From contig NZ_JACZFQ010000126.1 in assembly GCF_014904755.1 (NCBI RefSeq), positions 1 to 46,601 on the forward strand: a stretch of DNA of 46,601 nt. Reading direction: 5' to 3'. Under the pieces are notes generated by a model. The model saw only the letters and a program-made list of their open reading frames with translations, was not told the DNA's origin and ran no database searches. The position numbers were made by a program, and so were the translations under genes. Of the stretch, positions 7,599 to 15,481 are shown one piece after another; the first letter of the stretch is position 1; each line of letters opens with the position of its first letter. The stretch comes from Neoluteolibacter marinus. Its GTDB lineage: Bacteria > Verrucomicrobiota > Verrucomicrobiia > Verrucomicrobiales > Akkermansiaceae.

Positions 7599-8954
7599 AT
7601 GAACCGCCGCACCTTCACCCGCACCGCTGCCGCCTTCGCCGCCGCGCCCTTCCTTTCGACCTCCCGCTCGCTGGGTGCGAGCTACGGCGAATACGGCGAC
7701 TTCAAGAAGCGCGTCGCGGTGATCGGCTCCGGCTGGTTCGGCAAGGTCGACGTGCTGCGCCTGATCCAGGTCGCGCCGGTCGAGGTGGTCGGGCTGTGCG
7801 ACGTCGACTCGAAGATGCTCGACGGGGCCGCGGACATCGTCGCCAGCCGCCAGCTTTCGAAGAAGCGCCCGCCGACCTTCAAGCACTACCAGGAGCTGCT
7901 GGAGAAGGAGCGGCCGGAGATCGTGATCATCGCCACGCCCGACCACTGGCACGCCTTGCCCGCGATCGCGGCGATGGAAGCCGGCGCCGATCTCTATTTG
8001 CAAAAGCCGATCTCCGTCGATGTCGCCGAAGGCAAGGCGATCCTCGACACCGCGCGCAAGCACCAGCGGGTCGTCCAGGTCGGCACCCAGCGCCGCTCGA
8101 CGCCCCACCTCATCGACGCCAAAAAACAGGTCGTCGACGCCGGCCTGCTGGGGGACATCGCCCACGCCGAGATCTGCTGCTTTTACCACATGCGCAACGG
8201 CACCACGCCGGCGCAGGCCAAGGCGACGGTGCCGCCCCATCTCGACTGGGAACTGTGGACCGGCCCCGCGCCGCTGCGGGAATACAACAGCATCGTCCAC
8301 CCGCGCAGCTGGCGCGCCTTCATGGAATACAGCAACGGCATCATCGGCGACATGTGCATCCACATGCTCGACACCGTCCGCTGGTTGCTCGACCTCGGCC
8401 CGGCGCGGCGGGTTTCCTCCAGTGGCGGCATCTACGTCGACCCGGCAAGCATCGCCAACATCACCGACACCCAGACCGCCACCTTCAGCTTCGACGGCTT
8501 GGAGGTCGTGTGGAACCACCGCTCGTGGGGCGAGGCGACCGACCCGGAGTACCCCTGGGCCTTCTTCCTCTACGGCGACAAGGGCACCCTCAAGGCGGAC
8601 CTCCACAAGTGGGAATTCATCCCGCGCGGCAAGGGTCCGCGGCTCAAGGGAACGGCCTTGATCGAATTCGACAAGTACCCCGAGGACGAGACCGAGAAGG
8701 ACCTGGAGGTCCACGTCGCCTCCGCCGGCCGCGGCCACATGCGCGACCTCCTGCTCCGCGTCGCCGACCGCGGCAAGCCGGTGGCCGACATCGAGCAAGG
8801 CTACCTTTCGACCACCGCCTGCATCCTCGCGAACATGTCGCAGAAGCTCGGCCGCTCGCTGGCCTGGGACAACGACGCCACGCGGATCGTCAACGACGAC
8901 GAGGCCAACCTGGCCCTCGCCCGGCCCTACCGCGCGCCGTACGTGCATCCGTGA
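7599..8954 (+). CDS. Tat-exported Gfo/Idh/MocA-family oxidoreductase
   Basis: The protein has 451 aa from the ATG preceded by GGAGG (7592-7596). The N-terminus, NRRTFTRTAAAFAAAPFL, is a twin-arginine signal, so the cofactor is probably bound before export. A Rossmann motif VAVIGSGWFGK (about 39-49) gives NAD(P) binding, followed by VVGLCDVD and IIATPDHWHALPAI. The usual EKP catalytic phrase appears as LQKPISVDVAEG, with Gln in place of Glu. The C-terminal domain has DMCIHMLDTVRWLLDLGPA and a YPWAFFLYGDKGTLK beta-sheet, as in Planctomycetes/Verrucomicrobia sugar-derivative oxidoreductases. It probably oxidises or reduces a carbohydrate-like substrate in the periplasm, identity unknown. About 300 bp of non-coding sequence follows. 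Confidence 0.9.
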   Translation: MNRRTFTRTAAAFAAAPFLSTSRSLGASYGEYGDFKKRVAVIGSGWFGKVDVLRLIQVAPVEVVGLCDVDSKMLDGAADIVASRQLSKKRPPTFKHYQELLEKERPEIVIIATPDHWHALPAIAAMEAGADLYLQKPISVDVAEGKAILDTARKHQRVVQVGTQRRSTPHLIDAKKQVVDAGLLGDIAHAEICCFYHMRNGTTPAQAKATVPPHLDWELWTGPAPLREYNSIVHPRSWRAFMEYSNGIIGDMCIHMLDTVRWLLDLGPARRVSSSGGIYVDPASIANITDTQTATFSFDGLEVVWNHRSWGEATDPEYPWAFFLYGDKGTLKADLHKWEFIPRGKGPRLKGTALIEFDKYPEDETEKDLEVHVASAGRGHMRDLLLRVADRGKPVADIEQGYLSTTACILANMSQKLGRSLAWDNDATRIVNDDEANLALARPYRAPYVHP

Positions 8955-8986
8955 GCGACCGGCGTAAAGGGCAGATCATTCAGAAG

Positions 8987-9007
8987 GGAGCGCCGACTTC
9001 AGTCGGC
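8987..9007 (+). repeat. REP-like palindrome, copy A
   Basis: The sequence is a GGAGC tag overlapping a 6-bp stem GCCGAC / GTCGGC that closes a TTCA loop. The same tag and loop recur in opposite orientation at 9134-9154, with stem bases changed on both sides. This is the architecture of small REP-type extragenic palindromes; the genome-wide copy number is not visible here. Confidence 0.5.
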
Positions 9008-9133
9008 TTGGACGGTTGGATGGAGGCGGGTCCGGCCGGCCGGCACCGTTCCAGCCGGGAGTGAATGATCGCGAACCCGGCAAGCGAGGTTTGGATCCCT
9101 CCAAGCTCGCGCCTCCACCCACCATCCCTCCAA

Positions 9134-9154
9134 GCCGGATGAATCCGGCGCTCC
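9134..9154 (-). repeat. REP-like palindrome, copy B (inverted relative to copy A)
   Basis: On the minus strand it reads as the GGAGC tag overlapping the stem GCCGGA / TCCGGC with the same TTCA loop as copy A. Two stem positions differ from copy A, and both arms have changed so that pairing is kept. The element also overlaps a 10-bp inverted repeat reaching 9171. Confidence 0.5.
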
Positions 9155-9257
9155 CTGCGGACCGGATTCATGACGGCCATGAAAAGCCCTCTGGCAATCG
9201 TGTCATTCGGGCGTCCTTCCCGCTTGGGTCGCCGGGATTCCACGGCATGATCCGGCC

Positions 9258-11186
9258 ATGTCCGAGTGGATCCACCGCGCCCTCGCCGAGCGCTTCCCTT
9301 CCATCGAGTCGGCGGTCTCCGAGATCGCCGCGCTGAAGGCCCAGCTGGAGCTGCCCAAGGGCGTGATCCACGTGATCTCCGACATCCACGGCGAGGCGAA
9401 GAAGCTGCGCCACGTGATCAACAACGCCTCCGGCCGGCTGCGGCCGCTGGTCGAGGACCTGTTCCGCGACGAACTCGACGAGGAGGAATTCCGCGAATTC
9501 CTCAACGTGCTCTACTACCCGGCGGAGATCCTGCAACTGAAGGGCGAGGACCTGTCCGACGAGGAGGCGCGCTACCAATGGGTGCTGAAGATCCTCAAGC
9601 GGCAGTTCGCGCTGATCCGGGTGATGATCCGCAACCGCCGCCGCAAGACGGTCAAGGCGATGGCGCCGAAGGAACACCGCGAACTCTTCGAGGTGCTGCT
9701 GAACTACCCCGCCGGCGGCCACGCCGAGGTCTTCCTCGAGGTCCAGCTGCGCGAGATGGTGAAGCGGCGGCTGGCCTTCTCCGCGATCCGCAGCGCCTCG
9801 CGCTTCATCCGCAACCTGACGGTCGAGGAGCTGATCGTCGCCGGCGACCTCGGCGACCGCGGGCCGCGGCTCGACCGGGTGGTCGACTACCTCCTGCGCC
9901 AGCCGAACGTTTCGCTGATCTGGGGCAACCACGACGTCAGCTGGATGGGCGCCTGCCTCGGCCAGGAGGCCCTGATCGCCCTGGTGCTACGGATTTCGCT
10001 GCGCTACCGCCGGCTCTATCAGCTCGAGGAGGGCTACGGGCTGCTGACCAAGGCGCTGGAGCAGCTCGCCCAGACGGCCTACGGCGACGACCCGGCCGAG
10101 CATTTCCTGTCGAAGCGCGAGGGCGAGCGCGACCCGCTGCTTATCGCCCGCATGCACAAGGCCGCCGCGGTGCTCGAGTTCAAGCTGGAGGGCCAGCTGG
10201 TCGAGCGTCATCCGGAGTGGCGGATGGACGACCGCAACGTGCTGCGGCAGATCGACTTCGCCAAGGGCACTGTCCGCCTCGGCGGCCGCGACTACCCGCT
10301 GCGCGACACCTCCCTGCCGACCGTCGACCCCGCCGATCCCAACCGCCTGTCGGAGGACGAGCAGCACTGCATCGACCGCCTGGTGGAGTCGTTCACCACC
10401 TCGCCCCGCCTGTGGCAGCACATGCAGTGGATGGCGGAACGGGGGAAGATGGCGCTGGTCCGCGACCGCGCGGTGATCTTCCACGCCTGCCTGGCGGTGG
10501 ACGCGGACGGCAACTACCTGCCGCTGACCATCGACGGCAAGGAGTGCCGCGGCCCAGAGCAGTTCGACGCCCTGAACCGCGTGATCAAGCGCGCCTTCCG
10601 CGCCGGCACCCACGCCACGCGGGAGGACAAGGACTGGTTCTACTACCTGTGGGCCGGGCCGCGCTCGCCGCTGTTCGGCAAGGACCGGATGGCCACTTTC
10701 GAGACCTACTTCGTCGCCGACAAGACGACCCACAAGGAGGTGAAGAACCCGTGGTTCCGCTGGATCCACGACTTCGGTTTCTGCGACCGGATTTGCCAGG
10801 AGATGGGCGTCGCGGAAGGTGGCATCGTGGTCAACGGCCACGTCCCGGTGAAGGTCGAGCAAGGCGAAAGCCCGCTCAAGGACGGCGGCAACGCGGTCAC
10901 CATCGACGGCGCTTTTTCCGAAGCCTACGGCGACCGCGGCTACACCCTGATCCTCGGTCCTGAGGGCGAGGTTCTGGCAGAGCACCACGCCTTTCCGGAT
11001 CCCATCTCGGCGGTGCGCCAGGGCGACGACCTGATCCCCATCCGCACCCTGCTTCGCGGCTATCCGCGCCCGCGCAGTGTCGGCGACACCGAACAGGGCG
11101 AGGCGATCCGCGCCCAGATCCGGGCGCTCGAGGAACTGGTCACGGCCTTTGAAAACGGCGACATCCAGGAGCGCCCGCCGCGCTGA
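9258..11186 (+). CDS. fbp: Fructose-1,6-bisphosphatase, class III
   Basis: The 642-aa length matches class III FBPase (about 640-670 aa). The calcineurin-type metallophosphoesterase signatures are present in order: SDIHGE (41-46), GDLGDRGPRLD (196-206) and GNHD (223-226). The family-specific context is also there: KKLRHVINNASG near the N-terminus, NLTVEELIVAGDLGDRG before the metal site, and the C-terminal NGHVPVKVEQGESPLKDGG. The enzyme removes the C1 phosphate of fructose 1,6-bisphosphate in gluconeogenesis, in the cytoplasm. It starts at an ATG with no clear Shine-Dalgarno sequence, sits alone on the plus strand, and stops 6 bp from the stop of the convergent downstream gene. Confidence 0.93.
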   Translation: MSEWIHRALAERFPSIESAVSEIAALKAQLELPKGVIHVISDIHGEAKKLRHVINNASGRLRPLVEDLFRDELDEEEFREFLNVLYYPAEILQLKGEDLSDEEARYQWVLKILKRQFALIRVMIRNRRRKTVKAMAPKEHRELFEVLLNYPAGGHAEVFLEVQLREMVKRRLAFSAIRSASRFIRNLTVEELIVAGDLGDRGPRLDRVVDYLLRQPNVSLIWGNHDVSWMGACLGQEALIALVLRISLRYRRLYQLEEGYGLLTKALEQLAQTAYGDDPAEHFLSKREGERDPLLIARMHKAAAVLEFKLEGQLVERHPEWRMDDRNVLRQIDFAKGTVRLGGRDYPLRDTSLPTVDPADPNRLSEDEQHCIDRLVESFTTSPRLWQHMQWMAERGKMALVRDRAVIFHACLAVDADGNYLPLTIDGKECRGPEQFDALNRVIKRAFRAGTHATREDKDWFYYLWAGPRSPLFGKDRMATFETYFVADKTTHKEVKNPWFRWIHDFGFCDRICQEMGVAEGGIVVNGHVPVKVEQGESPLKDGGNAVTIDGAFSEAYGDRGYTLILGPEGEVLAEHHAFPDPISAVRQGDDLIPIRTLLRGYPRPRSVGDTEQGEAIRAQIRALEELVTAFENGDIQERPPR

Positions 11187-11192
11187 GCCGCT

Positions 11193-11894
11193 CTATCTCC
11201 GCCTCGCCACGTAGATGCAGTGCCGCGGCTTCTTCGCCTTGGCATGGGCCTTCGCCGGGTGCGCCTCGACGCGGAATCCGGCGCGGACCAGCGCCTTTTC
11301 GAAGGCCGGCGTGGGATGGGCCATCCAGTAGGCGGCGCAAGCGGCCGGGGCCAGCGTCTCGCGGACCTTGGCAAAGAAGGCCGGCGTGTAGAGCCGCGAG
11401 TTGCCCCCGGTGATCAGCATGTCCGGGCCGTCGTCGATGTCGACCAGCAGTGCGTCGAGGCTGCCCTTGGGGTACTTCGCCAGGCAGTGGAACAGGTCGC
11501 CCTCGTAGATCCTCGTCCGCTCGTCGGCGAGGATCGGGCCGTTGTGTTCGACGAGGAAGGTGCGGTTCCAGCCGATGATCTCCGGCATCAGCTCCGCGAC
11601 CTCGACCGTGGCCGGGCTGCCGACCACCTCCAGCGCCCGCTTGAGCGTGAAGCCCATGCCGAGCCCGCCGATCAGGACCTTCGGATGCTTCGGGCGCCCT
11701 GGCATCCCCTCGGCGATGCCCGCGCATCCCAGCTCCGCCAGCATCTGCTCGGAGTGGGTCAGCGCCGTGCTCATCAGCTCGCGCCCGTCGTTCTTGAGAT
11801 AAAAACGCCCGTCGTGCTTGTGCAGGGTGAACAAGGTGCCGTCGGGCAGGCGGGCCTCGGCGAGTTGGACGTAGGGTTTCACGCGAGCGACCAT
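11193..11894 (-). CDS. Spermidine-synthase-fold protein (SAM/dcSAM-binding Rossmann fold)
   Basis: This 233-aa protein has the Rossmann start VLIGGLGMGFTLKRALE (glycine-rich cofactor loop), an acidic strand end VEVAELMPEIIGWN, then RTRIYEGDLFHCL and LDALLVDIDDGPD. This is the order found in spermidine synthase and related aminopropyl- or methyltransferase-fold proteins. Short spermidine-synthase-like proteins of this type often lack polyamine specificity, so I do not assign speE. The C-terminus ends in a basic stretch (AKAHAKAKKPRHC). It is convergent with fbp. The 166-bp gap to the divergent DUF1549 gene should carry promoters for both, but none is obvious to me. Confidence 0.75.
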   Translation of the reverse strand: MVARVKPYVQLAEARLPDGTLFTLHKHDGRFYLKNDGRELMSTALTHSEQMLAELGCAGIAEGMPGRPKHPKVLIGGLGMGFTLKRALEVVGSPATVEVAELMPEIIGWNRTFLVEHNGPILADERTRIYEGDLFHCLAKYPKGSLDALLVDIDDGPDMLITGGNSRLYTPAFFAKVRETLAPAACAAYWMAHPTPAFEKALVRAGFRVEAHPAKAHAKAKKPRHCIYVARRR

Positions 11895-12060
11895 CTCCCG
11901 AATCCCCGCGCGGGCAAGTCCGGGCTTTTTCGACAGGACGGACGGCCATCCCGGGTTTAATGAATGACCGCCCGGGCCGCGCCTTTGCGACCGTCCGCTT
12001 TTTCCCAGGAACGTTTTTCACCTTCGCGAAGTCCCCTAGAGCCGACCGCCCATTTCCGCC

Positions 12061-14100
12061 ATGTTCACGACCCCACGGCTTCTCGCCCTCACCACCTTCG
12101 TCCTGACCCCGCTCGCCGCGTGGTCCAAGCCGCTGCCCGAGGCCACGGTCGAGCAGGCCGCGGCACGCATCGACTCCCTGCTCGAAGCGGACCTCAAGCG
12201 CGCCGGCAGCACGCCCAACCCGCGGGTCGACGACGCCACCTTCCTCCGCCGCGCCTACCTCGGCATCGTCGGCCGCATTCCGTCGGAAGCCGAGGCGCTG
12301 GCCTTCCTCGACGATCGGGCCGGCGACAAGCGGAGCGCCCTGGTCGACCGGCTCGTCGCCTCGCCCGGCTTCGACTCCCACCTCTTCAACTGGACCGCCG
12401 ACCTGCTGCGGGTGCAGACGCGCCAGGAACAGTTCGGGCTCGGCTGGCATGTCTGGTTGCGCCAGTCGCTCGCCGGCGACACGCCGTGGGACCAGCTGGT
12501 TTCCGAAATGCTCGGCGCCACCGGCCACTGCGTCACCGACCCGGCGGTCGGCTACTATCTGCGCGACCGCAACATGCAGCTGGATAACTTCAGCAACTCG
12601 ATGCAGGTCTTCCTCGGCCGCCAGATCGGCTGCGCCCAGTGCCACGACCACCCGTTCGACACCTGGACCCAGTACGATTACTACCAGATGGCGGCCTTCG
12701 GCGGCGGAATCGAGTACCGCAGCAAGGAAGCGCAGGACCTGATCCGCAAGACGGTCCAGGAACTGTCCTCGTCGAAGACCGCGGCCAACGGACCGCGGGA
12801 GATCAAGGCGGCCGGCAAGAACAAGAATGCGGAAAAGAAGCGCCGCCGCGAGCTCCAGCGCGCCAACAAGACGCTCGCCGGCCAGTTCCGGCCGATCTTC
12901 AAGGACTTCAACAAGAACGCCATCCTCGACGACCCCGGCGCGATGTTGAAGCTGCCGGACGACTACCAGTACCGCGACGGTAAACCCGGCGAGATCGTCG
13001 CGGCGGAAACCCTGTTCGGCGAAAAAATCAGCGGGGTCGCCCCCGAAGACCGCCGCGAAACCTTCGCAGCGTGGGTGACCTCGCCGGACAACCCGTATTT
13101 CACCAAGGTCATCGCCAATCGCCTGTGGGCCCGCACCTTCGGCCACGGCCTCGTCGACCCGGTCGACGACTGGAGCGAGGACACCGTCCCATCGCATCCC
13201 GAGGTGCTGGCCTATCTCGACACCACCATGAAGGGCGTCGGCTACGACCTCCGCCAGTTCCTCCGCATCCTCTACCGCACCCGCCTCTTCGAGCGCGAAT
13301 GCCTCGACGAGGAGCCTGCCATGGGCATGCCGCTCGCCTTCCGCGGGCCGACCCTGACGCGCATGAGCGCGGAGCAACTGCACGACTCGTTCCTGGTCCT
13401 CACCCGCAGTTCCATCGACGACTCGCCGACGCCGGCCTTCACCAAGTCGTGGGATGCCTACCGCCAGCAGGTCACCAACCTGCTCAATGCCGAAACCCGC
13501 GACCTGGTCCTCCTCGGCGAGTCCGCGCGCCAGGGCGAGAAATTGCTCCGCGAGGCCCAGGCCGGACTGCGCGCCGCCCAGAAAGCCCGTGCAGTCGCCG
13601 GCACCCCGGCGGAACGCAGCGCCGCGCAGGCCGAATTCCAGCACGCACGCGAGGAATTCCTCGCCGCGCGCAAGCAGGCCGACCCGCTCCGCGCGATGCA
13701 AATGGGCAAGCGCGCCGGTGCCCGGGACAACAACGGCTCGCTCCGCGCCTCCGAGCACCCGGCCCCCTTCAACCCCGGCAGCTTGGTGCGCGAGTTCGGC
13801 GGCTCCGACCGCCAGACCCCGTCCTCCAGCGACACCACCGCCACGGTTCCCCAGGCGCTGGCCCTGCTCAACAACCCCAAGACCGACATCGTCGCCGGCA
13901 AGAAAAGCATGCTCGGCCGGCAACTCGCCAACTTGAAGACGCCCCGGGAGCGGCTCGATTGCCTGTTCCTCACCCTCTTCAGCCAACGCCCCGACGCCGC
14001 GGAGCAGGAGCGCTTCCTGCCCCTCGCCAAGGACCCCACCGCCCTCCGCGACCTCGCCCGCGCGATGATGACTTCCAACCGCTTCCTGTTCATCCAGTAA
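12061..14100 (+). CDS. DUF1549/DUF1553 secreted protein with CxxCH motif (module 1)
   Basis: The protein has 679 aa. A signal peptide (hydrophobic TTFVLTPLAA) precedes the DUF1549 domain, with FLRRAYLGIVGRIPSEAE and then CAQCHDHPFD. The latter contains C191-x-x-C194-H195, a c-type-heme-like motif that is a hallmark of these proteins. A Lys/Arg-rich helical linker (about 250-275) separates it from the C-terminal DUF1553 domain, which has NRLWARTFGHGLVDPVDDW, an Arg/Ala-rich coil around 520-565, and a final NPKTDIV...FLFIQ segment. These large exported proteins are abundant in Planctomycetes and Verrucomicrobia and nearly always sit beside a DUF1501 gene, as here (18-bp gap). Biochemical function is unknown. 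Confidence 0.9.
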   Translation: MFTTPRLLALTTFVLTPLAAWSKPLPEATVEQAAARIDSLLEADLKRAGSTPNPRVDDATFLRRAYLGIVGRIPSEAEALAFLDDRAGDKRSALVDRLVASPGFDSHLFNWTADLLRVQTRQEQFGLGWHVWLRQSLAGDTPWDQLVSEMLGATGHCVTDPAVGYYLRDRNMQLDNFSNSMQVFLGRQIGCAQCHDHPFDTWTQYDYYQMAAFGGGIEYRSKEAQDLIRKTVQELSSSKTAANGPREIKAAGKNKNAEKKRRRELQRANKTLAGQFRPIFKDFNKNAILDDPGAMLKLPDDYQYRDGKPGEIVAAETLFGEKISGVAPEDRRETFAAWVTSPDNPYFTKVIANRLWARTFGHGLVDPVDDWSEDTVPSHPEVLAYLDTTMKGVGYDLRQFLRILYRTRLFERECLDEEPAMGMPLAFRGPTLTRMSAEQLHDSFLVLTRSSIDDSPTPAFTKSWDAYRQQVTNLLNAETRDLVLLGESARQGEKLLREAQAGLRAAQKARAVAGTPAERSAAQAEFQHAREEFLAARKQADPLRAMQMGKRAGARDNNGSLRASEHPAPFNPGSLVREFGGSDRQTPSSSDTTATVPQALALLNNPKTDIVAGKKSMLGRQLANLKTPRERLDCLFLTLFSQRPDAAEQERFLPLAKDPTALRDLARAMMTSNRFLFIQ

Positions 14101-14118
14101 CCGTCACCCCGACCCGCC

Positions 14119-15435
14119 ATGCGCCCGAACCAACTCGACGAAATCAATCGCCGCGACTTCCTCAGCCGCACCGCCCGGACCTGCTTCGGCCTCACCATCG
14201 GCGGCTCGATGGCCAAGCTCTTCGACAGCCCCGCCTTCGCCGCCGATCCCGCGGTCGTCCAGGCCGGCGGCGGCAAGGCGAAACACGTCATCTACCTCTA
14301 CATGTCGGGCGGCATGACCCACCTCGACACCTTCGACCCCAAGCCCGACGCGCCCTCCGAGTACCGCGGGCCGGTCAAGGCGATCTCGACCAAGGCCGAC
14401 GGCATCCAACTCGGCCACTGTCTGCCCGGGCTCGCCAAACACGCCGACAAGATCGCCCTCATCCGCTCCCTCAGCACCACCCAGGGCGCCCACGAACAAG
14501 GCAAGTACCTGATGCACACCGGCTACGCCCCGCGCGGCACCGTGACCCATCCCTCGTCCGGCTCCTGGGTCGCCAAGCTCGCCGGCCGCATCAATGCGGA
14601 TCTCCCCCCCTTCGTCCTGGTCGGCGGCGCCAACCGCCACCCGGGCGGGGGCTTCTTCGAACCGGAGTTCTCGCCCCTGCCGATCGGCGACCCGGAACTC
14701 GGCCTCCAGAACATCCGGCGCCGCTCCAACACCACCGACGATTCGTTCAAGCGCCAGCTCGACCTCCGCCGCGAGCTCGACCACGACTTCGACACCCGCT
14801 ACCACAAGGGCCAGAAATCGGTGCGCGCCTACAACGAGGTCTACGACGCCGCCGTCACCATGATGAATTCAAAGGACCTCGAGGCCTTCGACCTGTCCAA
14901 GGAACCCGCCGACAGCCGCGCCGCCTACGGCAGCGAGCGCTTCGGCCAGGGCGTCCTGCTCGCCCGCCGCCTGGTGGAACGCGGCGTCCGTTTCGTGGAG
15001 GTCGAATACGGCGGCTTCGACTGGCACGCCGACAATTTCGAACAAATGGAGGAGAAGATCCCGGTGCTCGACCAGGCGCTTTCCACCCTGCTCTCCGACC
15101 TCGCCGCCCGCGGGCTGCTCGACTCGACGCTGGTCGTCGTCGCCACCGAGTTCGGCCGCTCGCCGAAGATCACCCCGAACGCCGGCCGCAACCACTTCCC
15201 CAAGGCATTCTCCTGCATGCTGGCGGGCGGCGGGGTCCGCGGCGGCCAGGTCTACGGTGCCACCGACAAGACCGGCTCGAACGTGATCGAGAACAAGGTC
15301 GGCGCCGCCGACTTCAACGCCACCATCGCCTTCTCCCTCGGCCTCCCCCACGACCTGCCGGTGATGTCGCCCGCCAAGCGCCCGTTCAAGATGGGCGGAC
15401 AGGAAGGCAAGCCGATCACCGCGATCTTCGGCTGA
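14119..15435 (+). CDS. DUF1501 Tat-exported protein (module 1)
   Basis: This 438-aa protein starts with a Tat signal (INRRDFLSRTARTCFGLTIGG). The body shows the DUF1501 landmarks: HVIYLYMSGGMTHLDTFDPKP, LRSLSTT-type text (ALIRSLSTTQGAHEQGKY), FVEVEYGGFDWH, VVVATEFGRSPKI, AGRNHFPKAFSCMLAGGGVRGGQ. DUF1501 belongs to the alkaline-phosphatase/sulfatase superfamily by fold, but the usual sulfatase CxPxR motif is absent, so catalysis is unproven. It follows the DUF1549/1553 gene by 18 bp and is probably co-expressed and functionally paired with it. The stop is 45 bp from the stop of the facing DUF1501 gene of module 2. Confidence 0.9.
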   Translation: MRPNQLDEINRRDFLSRTARTCFGLTIGGSMAKLFDSPAFAADPAVVQAGGGKAKHVIYLYMSGGMTHLDTFDPKPDAPSEYRGPVKAISTKADGIQLGHCLPGLAKHADKIALIRSLSTTQGAHEQGKYLMHTGYAPRGTVTHPSSGSWVAKLAGRINADLPPFVLVGGANRHPGGGFFEPEFSPLPIGDPELGLQNIRRRSNTTDDSFKRQLDLRRELDHDFDTRYHKGQKSVRAYNEVYDAAVTMMNSKDLEAFDLSKEPADSRAAYGSERFGQGVLLARRLVERGVRFVEVEYGGFDWHADNFEQMEEKIPVLDQALSTLLSDLAARGLLDSTLVVVATEFGRSPKITPNAGRNHFPKAFSCMLAGGGVRGGQVYGATDKTGSNVIENKVGAADFNATIAFSLGLPHDLPVMSPAKRPFKMGGQEGKPITAIFG

Positions 15436-15481
15436 CCGGAACGCCGGTGACACGCGCGGCCGCGAACCGGCAGCATCCGGT
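15435..15481. terminator. Convergent intergenic hairpins between the two DUF1501 genes
   Basis: Two hairpins with the same 5-bp stem, ACCGG/CCGGT, lie back to back in the 45-bp gap: 15435-15448 (loop AACG) and 15466-15481 (loop CAGCAT). A GC-rich palindromic stretch lies between them. There is no T-run in either direction. The position fits a bidirectional transcription end, but the sequence alone does not prove termination. Confidence 0.35.

Larger units (their letters stand above)
8955..9257. other. 303-bp intergenic region upstream of fbp
   Basis: No gene is supported between the oxidoreductase stop and the fbp start. The region holds two related palindromes in opposite orientation (8987-9007 and 9134-9154). 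It also holds a longer inverted repeat: ATGAATCCGG at 9139-9148 pairs with CCGGATTCAT at 9162-9171. I see no convincing sigma-70 promoter, although one for fbp should lie here or further upstream. Confidence 0.6.

Noticed and set aside
11140-13986. Very long open frame on the minus strand (over 900 codons)
   Set aside because: It runs antisense to the spermidine-synthase-fold and DUF1549/1553 genes, has Arg/Gly/Ala-biased shadow composition and no family motif; long spurious frames are expected at this GC content.
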